The notes beneath the pieces were generated by a model. It had not been told where the DNA came from, did not search any database, and worked only from the letters and a program-made list of their open reading frames with translations. Position numbers and translations under genes: made by a program. A stretch of 64,000 nt of DNA from Woeseia sp. (GTDB lineage Bacteria; Pseudomonadota; Gammaproteobacteria; Steroidobacterales; Woeseiaceae), in assembly GCA_021773015.1 (NCBI GenBank), contig JAJFKW010000001.1, positions 2,525,305 through 2,589,304 on the forward strand. The letters are read 5' to 3'. This document shows positions 51,791 to 61,298 of this stretch, in pieces. Each line of letters opens with the position of its first letter. Positions within the stretch are counted from its first letter, which is position 1.

Positions 51791-52786
51791 ATGCCATCCC
51801 GGAAAAAAACTGAAAATCTCTCATTTGTTAGCCGGCAACTGGCGAGTTTGCTCGATAGACTCAGTATCGACGACGCATTGCGACGCTTGGCGGATGAGTG
51901 CCCACCAGGATACGCCGAGGATATCAATAGACTTCACGGCTTATTGGTCGCCACCGACTATCGCGGCGCCAGTACCGATCCATCCGAGTTTGCCGCTATT
52001 TCGAACCTGCTAAAGGCCAATAGCGGTGACAGAGTCAAAATTTTTCGGCAATACATCGACTACACGCAACGCAGCAAGATAATCTTCGACACGTACTGGG
52101 CCGGACTGGTGGATATTATTGGCTATCTCGCGGCGTTGTCGGCGGTTGCGCTCGCATCCGCGATATTTTTCGGATTTTTTGTTATGCCGTCATTCAACAG
52201 TTTTTTTTCCGGCTATGGCGCCCTCCTTCCAGAATTCACGAGATATGTATTTGGCATTGGCAAGATTGGCGTTCCGATTATGGCCACTGGTCTTATTTTG
52301 ATAATCGGGCTCTCGGCATGGACGACGATAACGTTTCGAAAACGCACACGACGATCTTTGCCATTACCAAGGTGGCCTGCGAAACTACCGTTGCTCGGGA
52401 AAATTGTCACTGCTTACAATCTCGATCTATTTTTGAATTTCCTACGCATCTTATTAGCCAGTGGCGTCTCGAAAAACGAAGCGGTACTCGTTGCCGCCAG
52501 CAACTCAAACCAATCAGCCGGCATGGACTTCAACGATCTACTCAGCATCAGGGAGAGTTCGTCGACCGGCTCGGCATTGACGGAAATCGCCGCCGCAGCG
52601 CGGCTTGACCAGCTTGAGGGTGAATTAACCCACCAATGCGATGCACACAGTGCTCGCTTGACTATGGCGATGGTTGAATCGCGCAACCGATTTTCACTGC
52701 TATTAAAAGCAACGCTATACGCATATTTCGCGTCGCTCATCATTGCGATGTATCTGCCCATTTTCAAACTGGGCTCTCTTATATAG
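51791..52786 (+). CDS. PilC/GspF-like inner-membrane platform protein
   Basis: This 331-residue protein resembles the platform proteins of type IV pili and type II secretion. It has two GspF-like halves: a first with membrane segments [20 protein letters not shown] and [17 protein letters not shown], and a second opening with [20 protein letters not shown] then [19 protein letters not shown]. It closes with [20 protein letters not shown]. The closing [11 protein letters not shown] motif is very typical of the family. It is shorter than PilC (about 400) because the N-terminal cytoplasmic domain is reduced. It sits between two pilin-like genes; no assembly ATPase is adjacent, so a shared one must act elsewhere. 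Confidence 0.78.
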   Translation: MPSRKKTENLSFVSRQLASLLDRLSIDDALRRLADECPPGYAEDINRLHGLLVATDYRGASTDPSEFAAISNLLKANSGDRVKIFRQYIDYTQRSKIIFDTYWAGLVDIIGYLAALSAVALASAIFFGFFVMPSFNSFFSGYGALLPEFTRYVFGIGKIGVPIMATGLILIIGLSAWTTITFRKRTRRSLPLPRWPAKLPLLGKIVTAYNLDLFLNFLRILLASGVSKNEAVLVAASNSNQSAGMDFNDLLSIRESSSTGSALTEIAAAARLDQLEGELTHQCDAHSARLTMAMVESRNRFSLLLKATLYAYFASLIIAMYLPIFKLGSLI

Positions 52787-52794
52787 GTAACAAC

Positions 52795-53268
52795 ATGAAT
52801 CGAAACGGTTTCACACTAATCGAGTTGATGATCGTCGTTGCGATCATCGGCATATTGGCATCCATCGCGATTCCCGCTTATCAGGACTATACGATCCGCG
52901 CTCAGGTCGTCGAATCGTTTTCAATTACCGGAGAAATGAAGCTATCGATCAAGGACTACTACAAAGATCGAGGCGTGTTTCCGTCAAACAACGAGATTGC
53001 CGGCGTCGCCAAACCTGAATTCTTGATTGGTAACTATGTTAAGCGCGTTGACGTAGTAGACGGCGCGATGCATGTGCAATTCGGCAACTACGTGCATATG
53101 GCCCTGGACGGCGGAATTATGACCATTAGGCCAATCATTGTGAGCGGTAGCCCGACCAGCCCTTTCTCCTGGATTTGTGGCTACCGTGAGCCGCCAGAAG
53201 GTATGGAGGCGGTAGGAGAAGATAGAACGACACTGGACATCCGGCATATTCCGTCATCCTGCCGCTAA
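52795..53268 (+). CDS. Type IV pilin (PilA-like)
   Basis: This 157-residue protein has a textbook prepilin N-terminus: leader MNRNG, cleavage before [20 protein letters not shown], glutamate at +5, then [17 protein letters not shown]. The globular domain carries a C-terminal cysteine pair (WICG and SSCR). It would be processed by prepilin peptidase and assembled into a pilus or pseudopilus. It starts eight bases after the GspF-like gene and so forms a three-gene operon with it and the aberrant pilin. Confidence 0.9.
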   Translation: MNRNGFTLIELMIVVAIIGILASIAIPAYQDYTIRAQVVESFSITGEMKLSIKDYYKDRGVFPSNNEIAGVAKPEFLIGNYVKRVDVVDGAMHVQFGNYVHMALDGGIMTIRPIIVSGSPTSPFSWICGYREPPEGMEAVGEDRTTLDIRHIPSSCR

Positions 53269-53333
53269 GCCCGGCCGCAGTTATTGAATTGTGCAACGAA
53301 TGGAGTTGAGAGCCTGCGACGCCAGCCACAAAT

Positions 53334-53756
53334 TTAGGTACCGATAATCTGTCTTGCCCAGCGCGCGACCTCGCGGACCCGCGGCGACGACAAATCATGC
53401 GCCTCATCAAAATCCACCCATCGATACTCATGATGTTCAGGTCGGCCGAGTTCGGGCGAAATACCCATTTCAACTTTTTCTTGCTCGGTACGCGCAAGGT
53501 AGTAGCGCGCGACTTTGCCTTTGTTGTAAGGGCCGGTGTCAATCGAGCGATCACCCCAATCGAAATGTAACTCGGAAATGCCCGTTTCTTCGCCGACCTC
53601 GCGCTGTGCCGTTTCCAGTGGTTGCTCACCCGTTTCCGAAATGCCTTTCGGAAAATCCCAATTGTGATACGCACGCAACATCACCGTTAGCCAACCGGAT
53701 GGTGTTTTACGTGCAATGACAACACCGCACGATAATTTTTGTGCGCCGTCACTCAC
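53334..53756 (-). CDS. Nudix hydrolase
   Basis: This 140-residue enzyme has a complete Nudix box, GISETGEQPLETAQREVGEE followed by TGI, within a small alpha/beta sandwich. The preceding WDFPKG motif and the length are typical of bis(5'-nucleosyl)-tetraphosphatase-type members, although the exact substrate is not determined. The start is GTG 53756, whose ribosome-binding sequence overlaps the stop of the FtsX-like gene (53760-53758). The two are probably co-transcribed. Confidence 0.85.
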   Translation of the reverse strand: MSDGAQKLSCGVVIARKTPSGWLTVMLRAYHNWDFPKGISETGEQPLETAQREVGEETGISELHFDWGDRSIDTGPYNKGKVARYYLARTEQEKVEMGISPELGRPEHHEYRWVDFDEAHDLSSPRVREVARWARQIIGT

Positions 53757-53757
53757 C

Positions 53758-56247
53758 TCAAGCGGCGCGCAACACGTCGGCTGGCGGCGCATTAATCGCG
53801 CCACGCGCTGCAACATAACCACTCAGACACACGAGCAAGATACCGCCACCAAGGCCGAGGCTCCATAGCAGCGGGCTAAAGCTGTATTCCAGCTCGAACA
53901 CCCTGGTGGAAATCAACCAAGCCAAGATCGATGCGCCGGCGGCCGCCAGAAAACCCGCGACAAGGCCGAGCGCTGCAAATTCAGTTAGCACTCCGAACAA
54001 CACCGTGCCACGCTGTACGCCCAGGGCACGTAGCATCGCGCTCTCAAAACGACGTTCGTCGATTGTCGATTGGACCGCCGCAAATAGCACCGCTATCCCC
54101 GCCGCCAGGGTAAATATGAATACGGCCTGTACCGCCAACGTCGCCTTTTCAATGATACCTTTGACTTGTTGCAATATTGACTCGAGATCGATGACTGAAA
54201 CACTGGGGTGTGCGCGCGCAATTTCCAACAGCGCGCCGCGTTCTTCGGCTTGCACCTTCAGACTCGCCACGAAAGTTGCGGGAAATCCATCCAGCGCGCC
54301 TGGCGACAACACCATGAAGAAGTTGGGTTTAAAGGAGTCCCAATTAACTTCGCGAAAACTGGCTACCGTGAGCTGTATTTCCTGACCGGCGATGGTGAAA
54401 GTCAACTTCTGCCCCAGCTCCACGCCGAGATCTGCGGCGGCTTCCTCCTCGATCGAAACCAGCGGATCGCCTTGATAATCCTCCGGCCACCAGTCGCCAG
54501 AAACAATATCGTTCGTTTCGCTAAGCTTGGCAGCCCATGTCAGATTGGCCTCACGATTCGCCATCCACTTTCCGTCCTCGGTTGGAAACTCGATGTCCTT
54601 GACGTCGTCGCCATCAATGGTCGTCATGCGGCCACGAACCATGGGCACAAAATCGGGCGCGCCAATCTCATTGCGCGCAAATATTTCCGCGATGGGGTCG
54701 CGTTCGTGCGCTTGAATATTAATCAGGAAACTGTTCGGCGCGTTCTCGTCCAACGTTTGCTGCCAACCTTTCAAAAGATCGGTGCGCACGAAGGTCAATA
54801 ACAACAGGACCGTAAGCCCCAAGCCGAAAGCGACAACTTGCACAGCACTGGCACGCCCGCGCCGCGCAACATTTGCCAAACCGTAGCGCCAGGCGATACC
54901 GACACCACCGCGACTTCGACCCAGCAGAGCAACCAACAGACGCCCGGTCGCATACAACACAATCGACACGCCCAGCATTCCGCCCAGCACATACAGCAGC
55001 AGACGCGCGTCGCCTATTGCGCTATAGAGCATCGCGGCAACCGCCAGCAATGAAGTGCCGGCGACCAATAGACGTGACGGTGCAGGTGGCATCTCATCAT
55101 GCCGAAGTACCCGTAGCGGCGGCGCGTTGCGCAGTTGAATCAGCGATGGCATAGCGAATCCAATCAACAATATCAGTGCGCTGCCAGCGGCGAGAAACAC
55201 CGGCTGTAGACCGGGCGGCGGCAAATCGTTAGCGATTAGGTCCGCCAGCATAGAGGTCAATATCTTTTCCGCAGCAAAACCTATGAGGCTGCCGACACAA
55301 ACGCCGACGATACCCAGCAGCAGGAGCTGTACGGTGGCGGCCGTAATGACAAATTGCTGACTGGCACCGAGGCTTTTCATCAACGCAACAGTGTCCATTC
55401 GCCGATGCGCAAAGCGACGCGCTGACATCGCAATAGCGACTGCGCTCAACAACAAACTGATGACGGCAGTTAGCGATAGAAACTTTTGTGCTCTGGCAGA
55501 TGCGTTTGCGGCACTTTCGCTGCTGTCCTCGCGATTCCGCACGCGAACTGACTCTGGCAAATCGTCCTCTACGTCCGCATAAAAATCGTCAACATCGCTT
55601 TCCCGGCCTGCTACCAGCAGCGCATAACCGACGCGACTGCCTTCCTTGACTAAATTCGTTGCAGGAAGATCGTTCAGATTCAGTAATACGGTAGGCGCCA
55701 ATGATGCAAAACCGATCGATTGGTCCGGCCGGTAGGTCAGCACTGCATCGATTCGCAAATCGGACTCGCCGACAGAAATGGTGTCGCCGACACTCGCATT
55801 CAGCCTCGCCATTAACGCGCCATCAGCCCAAACGCTTCCGGCCGGCGGAATATCGTTAGCCTCTTGCTGGTCACCAAACAGTCGATTGGCGGTCCGCACC
55901 TTGCCACGCAACGGGTAGCCCGCGCTCACCGCCTTGACATTTGCGAGCGAACTTTCGTCACCCGCAAATACCACGCTTGGAAAATTTTGTGTCTCTGCCG
56001 TTTCCAGTTCAAAACGCTCGGCGGCTTCCAACCACTCAGCGGGCAGAGGTTCGGGTGACCGCAGTCGAAGATCGGCGGCCAATACTTCATTCGCCTGGCG
56101 TGCCACCGCTTTGCCGATTCGGTCGGTTAGAAATCCCACCGCGGTGAGCGCCGCGACCGCCAATGCAACCGCAGACAACAGCACCAGTACTTCGCCTGAG
56201 CGCAATTCGCGACCGATCGTGCGGATTGCATAGACTATCGCTTTCAC
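53758..56247 (-). CDS. ybbP: FtsX-family ABC transporter permease (YbbP-like)
   Basis: This 829-residue inner-membrane protein has the MacB/FtsX plan with duplicated four-helix units and two large periplasmic domains. The first helix (VLLSAVALAVAALTAVGFLT) precedes a periplasmic domain (about 45-250). Helices at about 255-470 include LTAVISLLLSAVAIAMSA and VQLLLLGIVGVCVGSLIGFA. A second periplasmic domain runs about 500-690, and the last helices include FIFTLAAGIAVLFAAV. It overlaps the ATPase gene by four bases. The pair matches Escherichia coli YbbA-YbbP next to tesA, thought to move a lipid-like substrate. Confidence 0.9.
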   Translation of the reverse strand: MKAIVYAIRTIGRELRSGEVLVLLSAVALAVAALTAVGFLTDRIGKAVARQANEVLAADLRLRSPEPLPAEWLEAAERFELETAETQNFPSVVFAGDESSLANVKAVSAGYPLRGKVRTANRLFGDQQEANDIPPAGSVWADGALMARLNASVGDTISVGESDLRIDAVLTYRPDQSIGFASLAPTVLLNLNDLPATNLVKEGSRVGYALLVAGRESDVDDFYADVEDDLPESVRVRNREDSSESAANASARAQKFLSLTAVISLLLSAVAIAMSARRFAHRRMDTVALMKSLGASQQFVITAATVQLLLLGIVGVCVGSLIGFAAEKILTSMLADLIANDLPPPGLQPVFLAAGSALILLIGFAMPSLIQLRNAPPLRVLRHDEMPPAPSRLLVAGTSLLAVAAMLYSAIGDARLLLYVLGGMLGVSIVLYATGRLLVALLGRSRGGVGIAWRYGLANVARRGRASAVQVVAFGLGLTVLLLLTFVRTDLLKGWQQTLDENAPNSFLINIQAHERDPIAEIFARNEIGAPDFVPMVRGRMTTIDGDDVKDIEFPTEDGKWMANREANLTWAAKLSETNDIVSGDWWPEDYQGDPLVSIEEEAAADLGVELGQKLTFTIAGQEIQLTVASFREVNWDSFKPNFFMVLSPGALDGFPATFVASLKVQAEERGALLEIARAHPSVSVIDLESILQQVKGIIEKATLAVQAVFIFTLAAGIAVLFAAVQSTIDERRFESAMLRALGVQRGTVLFGVLTEFAALGLVAGFLAAAGASILAWLISTRVFELEYSFSPLLWSLGLGGGILLVCLSGYVAARGAINAPPADVLRAA

Positions 56248-56948
56248 CGACGCACCTTTTCGTCGCTTACCAGCGCACCGGCATCGAGACTCAATATACG
56301 GTCACAGCGGCCCGCTAATGACTGATCGTGTGTTACCAATACTAGGGTTGCAGAGGAATTTCGATTGAGGTCAAACATCAACTGCATGATGTTTTCGCCG
56401 GTTTTGCTGTCCAAATTTCCTGTCGGCTCATCGGCAAAAAGCACAGCAGGCTCAGTGGCGAAAGCGCGCGCGATAGCAACCCGTTGTTTTTCGCCACCGG
56501 ACAATTGGGCAGGATAATGGCGGCCGCGTTCGCTCAAGCCCACCTGGCTGATGATGTCCGCCGCTTTTTTACGCGCGTTTTCTGCCGCACCCAATTCCAA
56601 CGGCAACATGACGTTTTCCAACGCATTCAATGACGGCACCAAGTGAAAGGACTGAAACACAAAGCCGACACTCGCCGCGCGTACCCGCGCACGCCCATCT
56701 TCGTCCAGGTCGGTTAACACATTGCCATCAAGCTGAATGCTGCCGGAAGTCGGTAAATCCAATCCGGCAAGCAATGCCAGCAAGGTTGACTTACCCGCGC
56801 CTGACGCACCAACAATGGCAACAGACTCGCCGTAGTCAATCTCGAAGCTCACCTCGGAAAGAATAGTCAGACCACCCTCGGGACTGATAACCTGCTTGCT
56901 AACATTGTTGGCGGCAAGCACTGCCGCTTTGCTGGATATATTGGACAT
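56244..56948 (-). CDS. ybbA: ABC transporter ATP-binding protein (YbbA-like)
   Basis: This 234-residue ATPase of the LolD/MacB type pairs with the FtsX-like permease. It has Walker A GASGAGKSTLLALLAGLD, the Q-loop FVFQSFHLVPSLNALENV, signature LSGGEKQRVAIARAFATEP, Walker B VLFADEPTGNLD and the H-loop VLVTHDQSLA. Its ATG (complement of 56946-56948) overlaps the divergent tesA ATG at 56947 by two bases, sharing the sequence CATG. Confidence 0.95.
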   Translation of the reverse strand: MSNISSKAAVLAANNVSKQVISPEGGLTILSEVSFEIDYGESVAIVGASGAGKSTLLALLAGLDLPTSGSIQLDGNVLTDLDEDGRARVRAASVGFVFQSFHLVPSLNALENVMLPLELGAAENARKKAADIISQVGLSERGRHYPAQLSGGEKQRVAIARAFATEPAVLFADEPTGNLDSKTGENIMQLMFDLNRNSSATLVLVTHDQSLAGRCDRILSLDAGALVSDEKVRR

Positions 56949-57576
56949 GCGTACTATTTTGGGCCTTTTTTTATGGCTAAATGCGGGCGTCGCCTTGGCC
57001 GCTAGCGGCCCGACAGTGTTGGTGATCGGCGATAGCCTGAGCGCAGGATACGGTATTGATGTTGACCAGTCATGGACCGCTTTGTTGCAGGCAAGATTGG
57101 AGGAGAAAGGTTACGAACATCGCGTGGTGAATGCCAGCATTAGTGGCGATACCACGCAAGGTGGCGCGACCAGAATCAGCTCAGCACTAGAGAATTTTGG
57201 ACCTGAGCTGGTTATCTTGGAGCTCGGCGGCAACGACGGACTGCGCGGTATCGCGCCGAATGTCATGAAGGACAACCTGCAGAGCATGATCGAGGCAAGC
57301 CGTGAGGTTGGTGCATCCGTTGTTCTGCTCGGCATTCGAATTCCCAGTAACTATGGCGAACGCTATACCAAGGCCTTTGAGGCCGTTTACAGGGACCTCG
57401 CCGCGCAACTGGGTGTCGCATGGATTGAGTTTTTTATGCAAGGCATCGCTTTGAACAAGGCCTTAATGCAGGAAGATGGAATTCATCCAAATACAGATGC
57501 GCAGCCCATTTTGTTGGATAATGCGTGGTCTGTGATTGATGCAACGCTAGCATCACGGATCGACAACGATAATTAG
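56947..57576 (+). CDS. tesA: Periplasmic arylesterase/thioesterase TesA
   Basis: This 209-residue GDSL hydrolase has a signal peptide (TILGLFLWLNAGVALA) and all four SGNH blocks. These are VIGDSLSAGYG with the serine, the glycine block NASISGDTTQGG, the LELGGNDGLRG asparagine, and EDGIHPN with the catalytic aspartate and histidine. It hydrolyses acyl esters, thioesters and lysophospholipid-type substrates in the periplasm. The start ATG 56947 is divergent from ybbA and overlaps its start codon, as in the conserved tesA-ybbA arrangement but tighter. fadD follows 29 bases later. Confidence 0.94.
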   Translation: MRTILGLFLWLNAGVALAASGPTVLVIGDSLSAGYGIDVDQSWTALLQARLEEKGYEHRVVNASISGDTTQGGATRISSALENFGPELVILELGGNDGLRGIAPNVMKDNLQSMIEASREVGASVVLLGIRIPSNYGERYTKAFEAVYRDLAAQLGVAWIEFFMQGIALNKALMQEDGIHPNTDAQPILLDNAWSVIDATLASRIDNDN

Positions 57577-57605
57577 ATCGAATATTCGACCGGGGGACAA
57601 CATAA

Positions 57606-59273
57606 GTGGAAAAAATCTGGCTGGATTCCTACGCTGACGGAATCCCAGAAGAGCTCGAAGCACCACCGTTCAAATCCATACGCGAAATGATCGATCATTC
57701 GGTCGTCGAGTTTGCGGATAGACCCTGTTATTCGAATATGGGAACGACGCTCAGTTTCCGCGACATTGACGAGCTTTCAATGCAATTTGCCTGTTATCTG
57801 CAGAGCTCATTGGGCTTGGTGCGTGGCGAACGCGTTGCCATTATGCTGCCAAACATTCTGCAATACCCTGTGGCGCTATTTGGCATATTTAGAGCGGGCC
57901 TGGTCGCAGTAAACGTCAACCCATTGTATACGGCCAGGGAGTTGCGACATCAATTGGCAGATTCGGGTGCGCGCTGCATTTTGGTCCTCGAAAATTTCGC
58001 GCATACCGTCCAAAGCGTAATCGATGACACTGCAGTCGATCATGTCGTTACGACACAAGTCGGCGATCTTTTGAAGTTTCCGAAACGCGTGATTGTAAAT
58101 TTCGCGCTCAAGCACGTGAAAAAAGCGATTCCGGCCTGGGACATTCCCGGCAGCGTGCGTTTTCAAGATGCTCTGCGCCTTGGCACGCAAAGCGAGCTAA
58201 AGCAAATCGAGCTGGGTTATGCAGATATCGCGTTTTTGCAGTATACCGGCGGAACCACGGGCCTTTCGAAGGGTGCCATGTTGAGCCACAGAAACATGGT
58301 GTTTAATGTCTATCAGGGTATCGCCTGGCAAGGTGGCATATTCGATGACCGCGATGATCTCGTCGCCATAACCGCGCTGCCGCTCTACCACATATTTTCT
58401 CTGCAAGGTAACTGCCTGATGTACTTGGTGCTGGGCGGCGAAAACGTTCTTATTACGAACCCAAGGGACATGCGTGGTTTCGTTAAAGAAATGTCCAAGC
58501 ACAAGTTCAACTACGTCACCGGTGTCAATACTTTGTTTGCCGGCCTGTTGAATACACCTGGATTCGATGACATTGACTTCAGCCACCTGGAAGTCACCGT
58601 TGGCGGCGGCATGGCAGTGCAAGAAGCTGTGTCACGGAAATGGCGGGAAGTAACGGGACAGCATATTACGCAAGCCTACGGCCTCACAGAGACGTCGCCC
58701 GGCGCAATCATCAACTCGTTTCAGAAGGACAAATTCACCGGTGCGATAGGTTTGCCTATCTCGTCCACGGACGTAAAAATTTGTGACGATGGCGGCGAAG
58801 AGTTAGCGCTCGGCGATGTTGGCGAAATTTGTATTCGCGGCCCGCAAGTCATGGAAGGCTACTGGCAAAAGGCTGAAGAGACCGCAGCGGTCATGCTGCC
58901 TGGCGGCTGGTTTCGCACTGGCGATGTTGGTCGCATGGACCAACAAGGTCTGGTGTACATCGAAGATCGCAAGAAAGACATGATCCTGGTGTCGGGATTT
59001 AATGTCTATCCAAACGAAATTGAGGGCGTTGCGGTCGAGTGCGAGGGCGTATTGGAAGCGGCAGCAATCGGCCAGAAAGATGAACGCTCCGGCGAAGTCG
59101 TAAAACTATTTGTTGTAAAGAGCGACCCATCGCTGACCAAAGAACAGTTAATTCAGCACTGCCGCGACAATCTAACCGGTTATAAGGTGCCAAAGATTAT
59201 CGAATTTCGCGACGACCTACCAAAAACGAATGTTGGGAAAATATTGCGCCGAGCACTGCGTGACGAAGCATGA
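57606..59273 (+). CDS. fadD: Long-chain fatty-acid CoA ligase (FadD-like)
   Basis: This 555-residue enzyme activates fatty acids with ATP and CoA. It shows the AMP-binding P-loop YTGGTTGLSKGAMLSHRN, the adenine motif AYGLTETSPGA, GWFRTGDVGRMDQQG, the hinge IEDRKKDMILVSGFNVYP and the catalytic lysine in LPKTNVGKILRR. Length and N-terminus (EKIWLDSYADGIPEEL) match the FadD family. The start is GTG 57606 after GGGGGAC. It follows tesA by 29 bases, suggesting that released fatty acids are reused. The hairpin after its stop may end the transcript. Confidence 0.95.
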   Translation: MEKIWLDSYADGIPEELEAPPFKSIREMIDHSVVEFADRPCYSNMGTTLSFRDIDELSMQFACYLQSSLGLVRGERVAIMLPNILQYPVALFGIFRAGLVAVNVNPLYTARELRHQLADSGARCILVLENFAHTVQSVIDDTAVDHVVTTQVGDLLKFPKRVIVNFALKHVKKAIPAWDIPGSVRFQDALRLGTQSELKQIELGYADIAFLQYTGGTTGLSKGAMLSHRNMVFNVYQGIAWQGGIFDDRDDLVAITALPLYHIFSLQGNCLMYLVLGGENVLITNPRDMRGFVKEMSKHKFNYVTGVNTLFAGLLNTPGFDDIDFSHLEVTVGGGMAVQEAVSRKWREVTGQHITQAYGLTETSPGAIINSFQKDKFTGAIGLPISSTDVKICDDGGEELALGDVGEICIRGPQVMEGYWQKAEETAAVMLPGGWFRTGDVGRMDQQGLVYIEDRKKDMILVSGFNVYPNEIEGVAVECEGVLEAAAIGQKDERSGEVVKLFVVKSDPSLTKEQLIQHCRDNLTGYKVPKIIEFRDDLPKTNVGKILRRALRDEA

Positions 59274-59297
59274 TTGCCTGCATGCAACGCATTAGCC

Positions 59298-59319
59298 GGT
59301 CGCCATCTTATTGGCGACC
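59298..59319. terminator. Candidate bidirectional terminator hairpin
   Basis: GGTCGCC-ATCTTATT-GGCGACC is a perfect 7-pair stem with an 8-base loop between the convergent fadD and hemE genes. It ends exactly at the hemE stop. The T-tract on either side is weak, so it may rely on other factors. Confidence 0.45.
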
Positions 59320-60387
59320 TTATCGGTGATACTGCGGGCTCAAGCGATGGACTGCATCGACTAGAACACCAAGACTTTCTGGGTCGATGTCCGGTGTAAT
59401 ACCATGACCCAAATTGAATACATGCCCTGGCCCGCTGCCGTAGCTTGCTAACACTTCTGCGACACCGCGCTCAATGTCCGCGGGCGACTCGCGCAGGGTT
59501 GCCGGATCGAGATTGCCTTGCAATGCAACTCTATCCTCTGTGTAGCGGCGCGCATCAGCAAGGTCGGTGGTCCAATCTACGCCAAGCGCGTCGCAGCCAG
59601 TCTGCACCATATCAGTTAGAAGAACGCCGGCTCCTTTGGTAAAAAGTATCAACGGAATTGTTTGTCCATCACGCTCGCGTGGCAATTTATCGATAATTTG
59701 CTGCATGCTTGCTAGCGAGAATCGCCGGTATTCGTCTGGCGAAAGGGCTGCACCCCAGGTATCAAAAATCATAATCGCCTGGGCGCCCGCAGCTATCTGT
59801 GCGGTCAAGTAGTCAGCAGTGGTCTGAGCAACATGCGCTAACAATTTATCCAGCGTCTTAGGGTCTTCTTTCGCCAACCCTTTTATGCGTTCAAAACTTC
59901 GACTCGATCCGCCTTCAACCATATAGGTCGACACAGTCCACGGACTGCCGGCGAAGCCGATGAGGGGCACCGAGCCATCTAATTCACGTCGAATCAATGC
60001 AACTGCGTCGAATACGTACCCCAACGCATCGCTGACATCCGGTTTAGGTAAGTTGTCTATTTCTGCCCTGGAGCGTACTGGCCGCTGAAACTTTGGGCCT
60101 TCGCCGGCTTCAAAATACAACCCCAAGCCCATCGCGTCCGGAATGGTCAAGATGTCGGAAAATAAGATCGCTGCATCGAGTGCATATCGACGCAATGGCT
60201 GCAGCGTTACTTCGCACGCGAGCTCCGGGTTTGCACACAAACTCATAAAGTCGCCGGCCTGTTCGCGAACCGCTCGATACTCCGGCAAGTAACGACCAGC
60301 CTGACGCATGATCCACACGGGCGTGCGTTCAACTGGTTGCCGCAGCAATGCACGAATGAGTAGGTCGTTTTTCAAAGGCGTAGACAT
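59320..60387 (-). CDS. hemE: Uroporphyrinogen decarboxylase
   Basis: This 355-residue TIM-barrel enzyme removes four acetate carboxyls in haem synthesis. It has the N-terminal signature [16 protein letters not shown], the catalytic aspartate region [41 protein letters not shown] and the C-terminal [13 protein letters not shown]. The start is ATG 60387 (MSTPLKND), which gives the usual length; an earlier in-frame start at 60474 would lie inside pyrF. pyrF ends five bases upstream, so they are co-transcribed. Confidence 0.97.
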   Translation of the reverse strand: MSTPLKNDLLIRALLRQPVERTPVWIMRQAGRYLPEYRAVREQAGDFMSLCANPELACEVTLQPLRRYALDAAILFSDILTIPDAMGLGLYFEAGEGPKFQRPVRSRAEIDNLPKPDVSDALGYVFDAVALIRRELDGSVPLIGFAGSPWTVSTYMVEGGSSRSFERIKGLAKEDPKTLDKLLAHVAQTTADYLTAQIAAGAQAIMIFDTWGAALSPDEYRRFSLASMQQIIDKLPRERDGQTIPLILFTKGAGVLLTDMVQTGCDALGVDWTTDLADARRYTEDRVALQGNLDPATLRESPADIERGVAEVLASYGSGPGHVFNLGHGITPDIDPESLGVLVDAVHRLSPQYHR

Positions 60388-60391
60388 AAAT

Positions 60392-61102
60392 TCAGAACCG
60401 CTCGGCAATTGTTGCTTGAATATTTTCGGCCGCGACTCGCGGGTCGTCTGCATCGCGAATGGGTCTGCCCACAACGATGTGATCGGCGCCGTTAGAGAAC
60501 GCCTGCTCGACGCTCACTACGCGTTTTTGGTCGCCGGTCGGTCTATTCTCTACTGGCCGGATGCCTGGCGTTACCACAAGCAATCTACAGTCTATAAATT
60601 CACGCAATTTTTTAGCTTCTAGGCCCGACGAAATAACGCCATCGCAACCGGCATCTAAAGCTTGCCTTGCGCGTGACAGGACCAGCTGCTCAACATCGCA
60701 GGAGAATCCAAGGTCGTCGAGGTCTCCGCGGTCGAGACTTGTCAGTGCGGTAACGCCCAAAACTTTTAAGTCATCGCCTTTATTCTCTGCCGCCGCCTCC
60801 ATTATGGAACGATTTCCATGCACGGTAACGAAACTTGCGCCGCGGTCTTTCAATTGGTGAACCGCCGAGCCCACTGTCGCCGGAATATCGAAAAATTTGA
60901 GATCCGCAAAAACTTTTTTCTCGCGCGCCAGCATCCAATCGAGAAGATCGAAATAGCCGCCGCTCATCATCAGCTCAAGACCGAGCTTGTAGAAGGTCAC
61001 GGAGTCACCGAGCTGCTCGGTCAAGACGCGAGCTTGATCGCAATCGGCAACGTCCATGGCGAAAATTAGCCGTTCATTTGCAGGAATTTGTTTGGCGGTC
61101 AC
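60392..61102 (-). CDS. pyrF: Orotidine 5'-phosphate decarboxylase
   Basis: This 236-residue TIM-barrel enzyme makes UMP from OMP. The catalytic DxKxxD segment is [14 protein letters not shown]; further motifs are [38 protein letters not shown] and [13 protein letters not shown]. Length is typical. It lies directly upstream of hemE with four bases between, and about 200 featureless bases separate it from dgt. Confidence 0.96.
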   Translation of the reverse strand: MTAKQIPANERLIFAMDVADCDQARVLTEQLGDSVTFYKLGLELMMSGGYFDLLDWMLAREKKVFADLKFFDIPATVGSAVHQLKDRGASFVTVHGNRSIMEAAAENKGDDLKVLGVTALTSLDRGDLDDLGFSCDVEQLVLSRARQALDAGCDGVISSGLEAKKLREFIDCRLLVVTPGIRPVENRPTGDQKRVVSVEQAFSNGADHIVVGRPIRDADDPRVAAENIQATIAERF

Positions 61103-61298
61103 AGATGCTTCTCACAAGCTTGCTCAATCGGCGCAAATTCTAGCAGAGACATCGTCGCGCTGCGTAGCTAAACGAAAATATCATGTTGTCGCAGAGCGAT
61201 CGCGCCCAATCCGCTTGCGGGGATGATTTTGACGCTATAGGTCGGTGCGGATTGATCTTTAGTGCAGTAGTCGCCGGGAAGTAAAGCCCACAACCACC

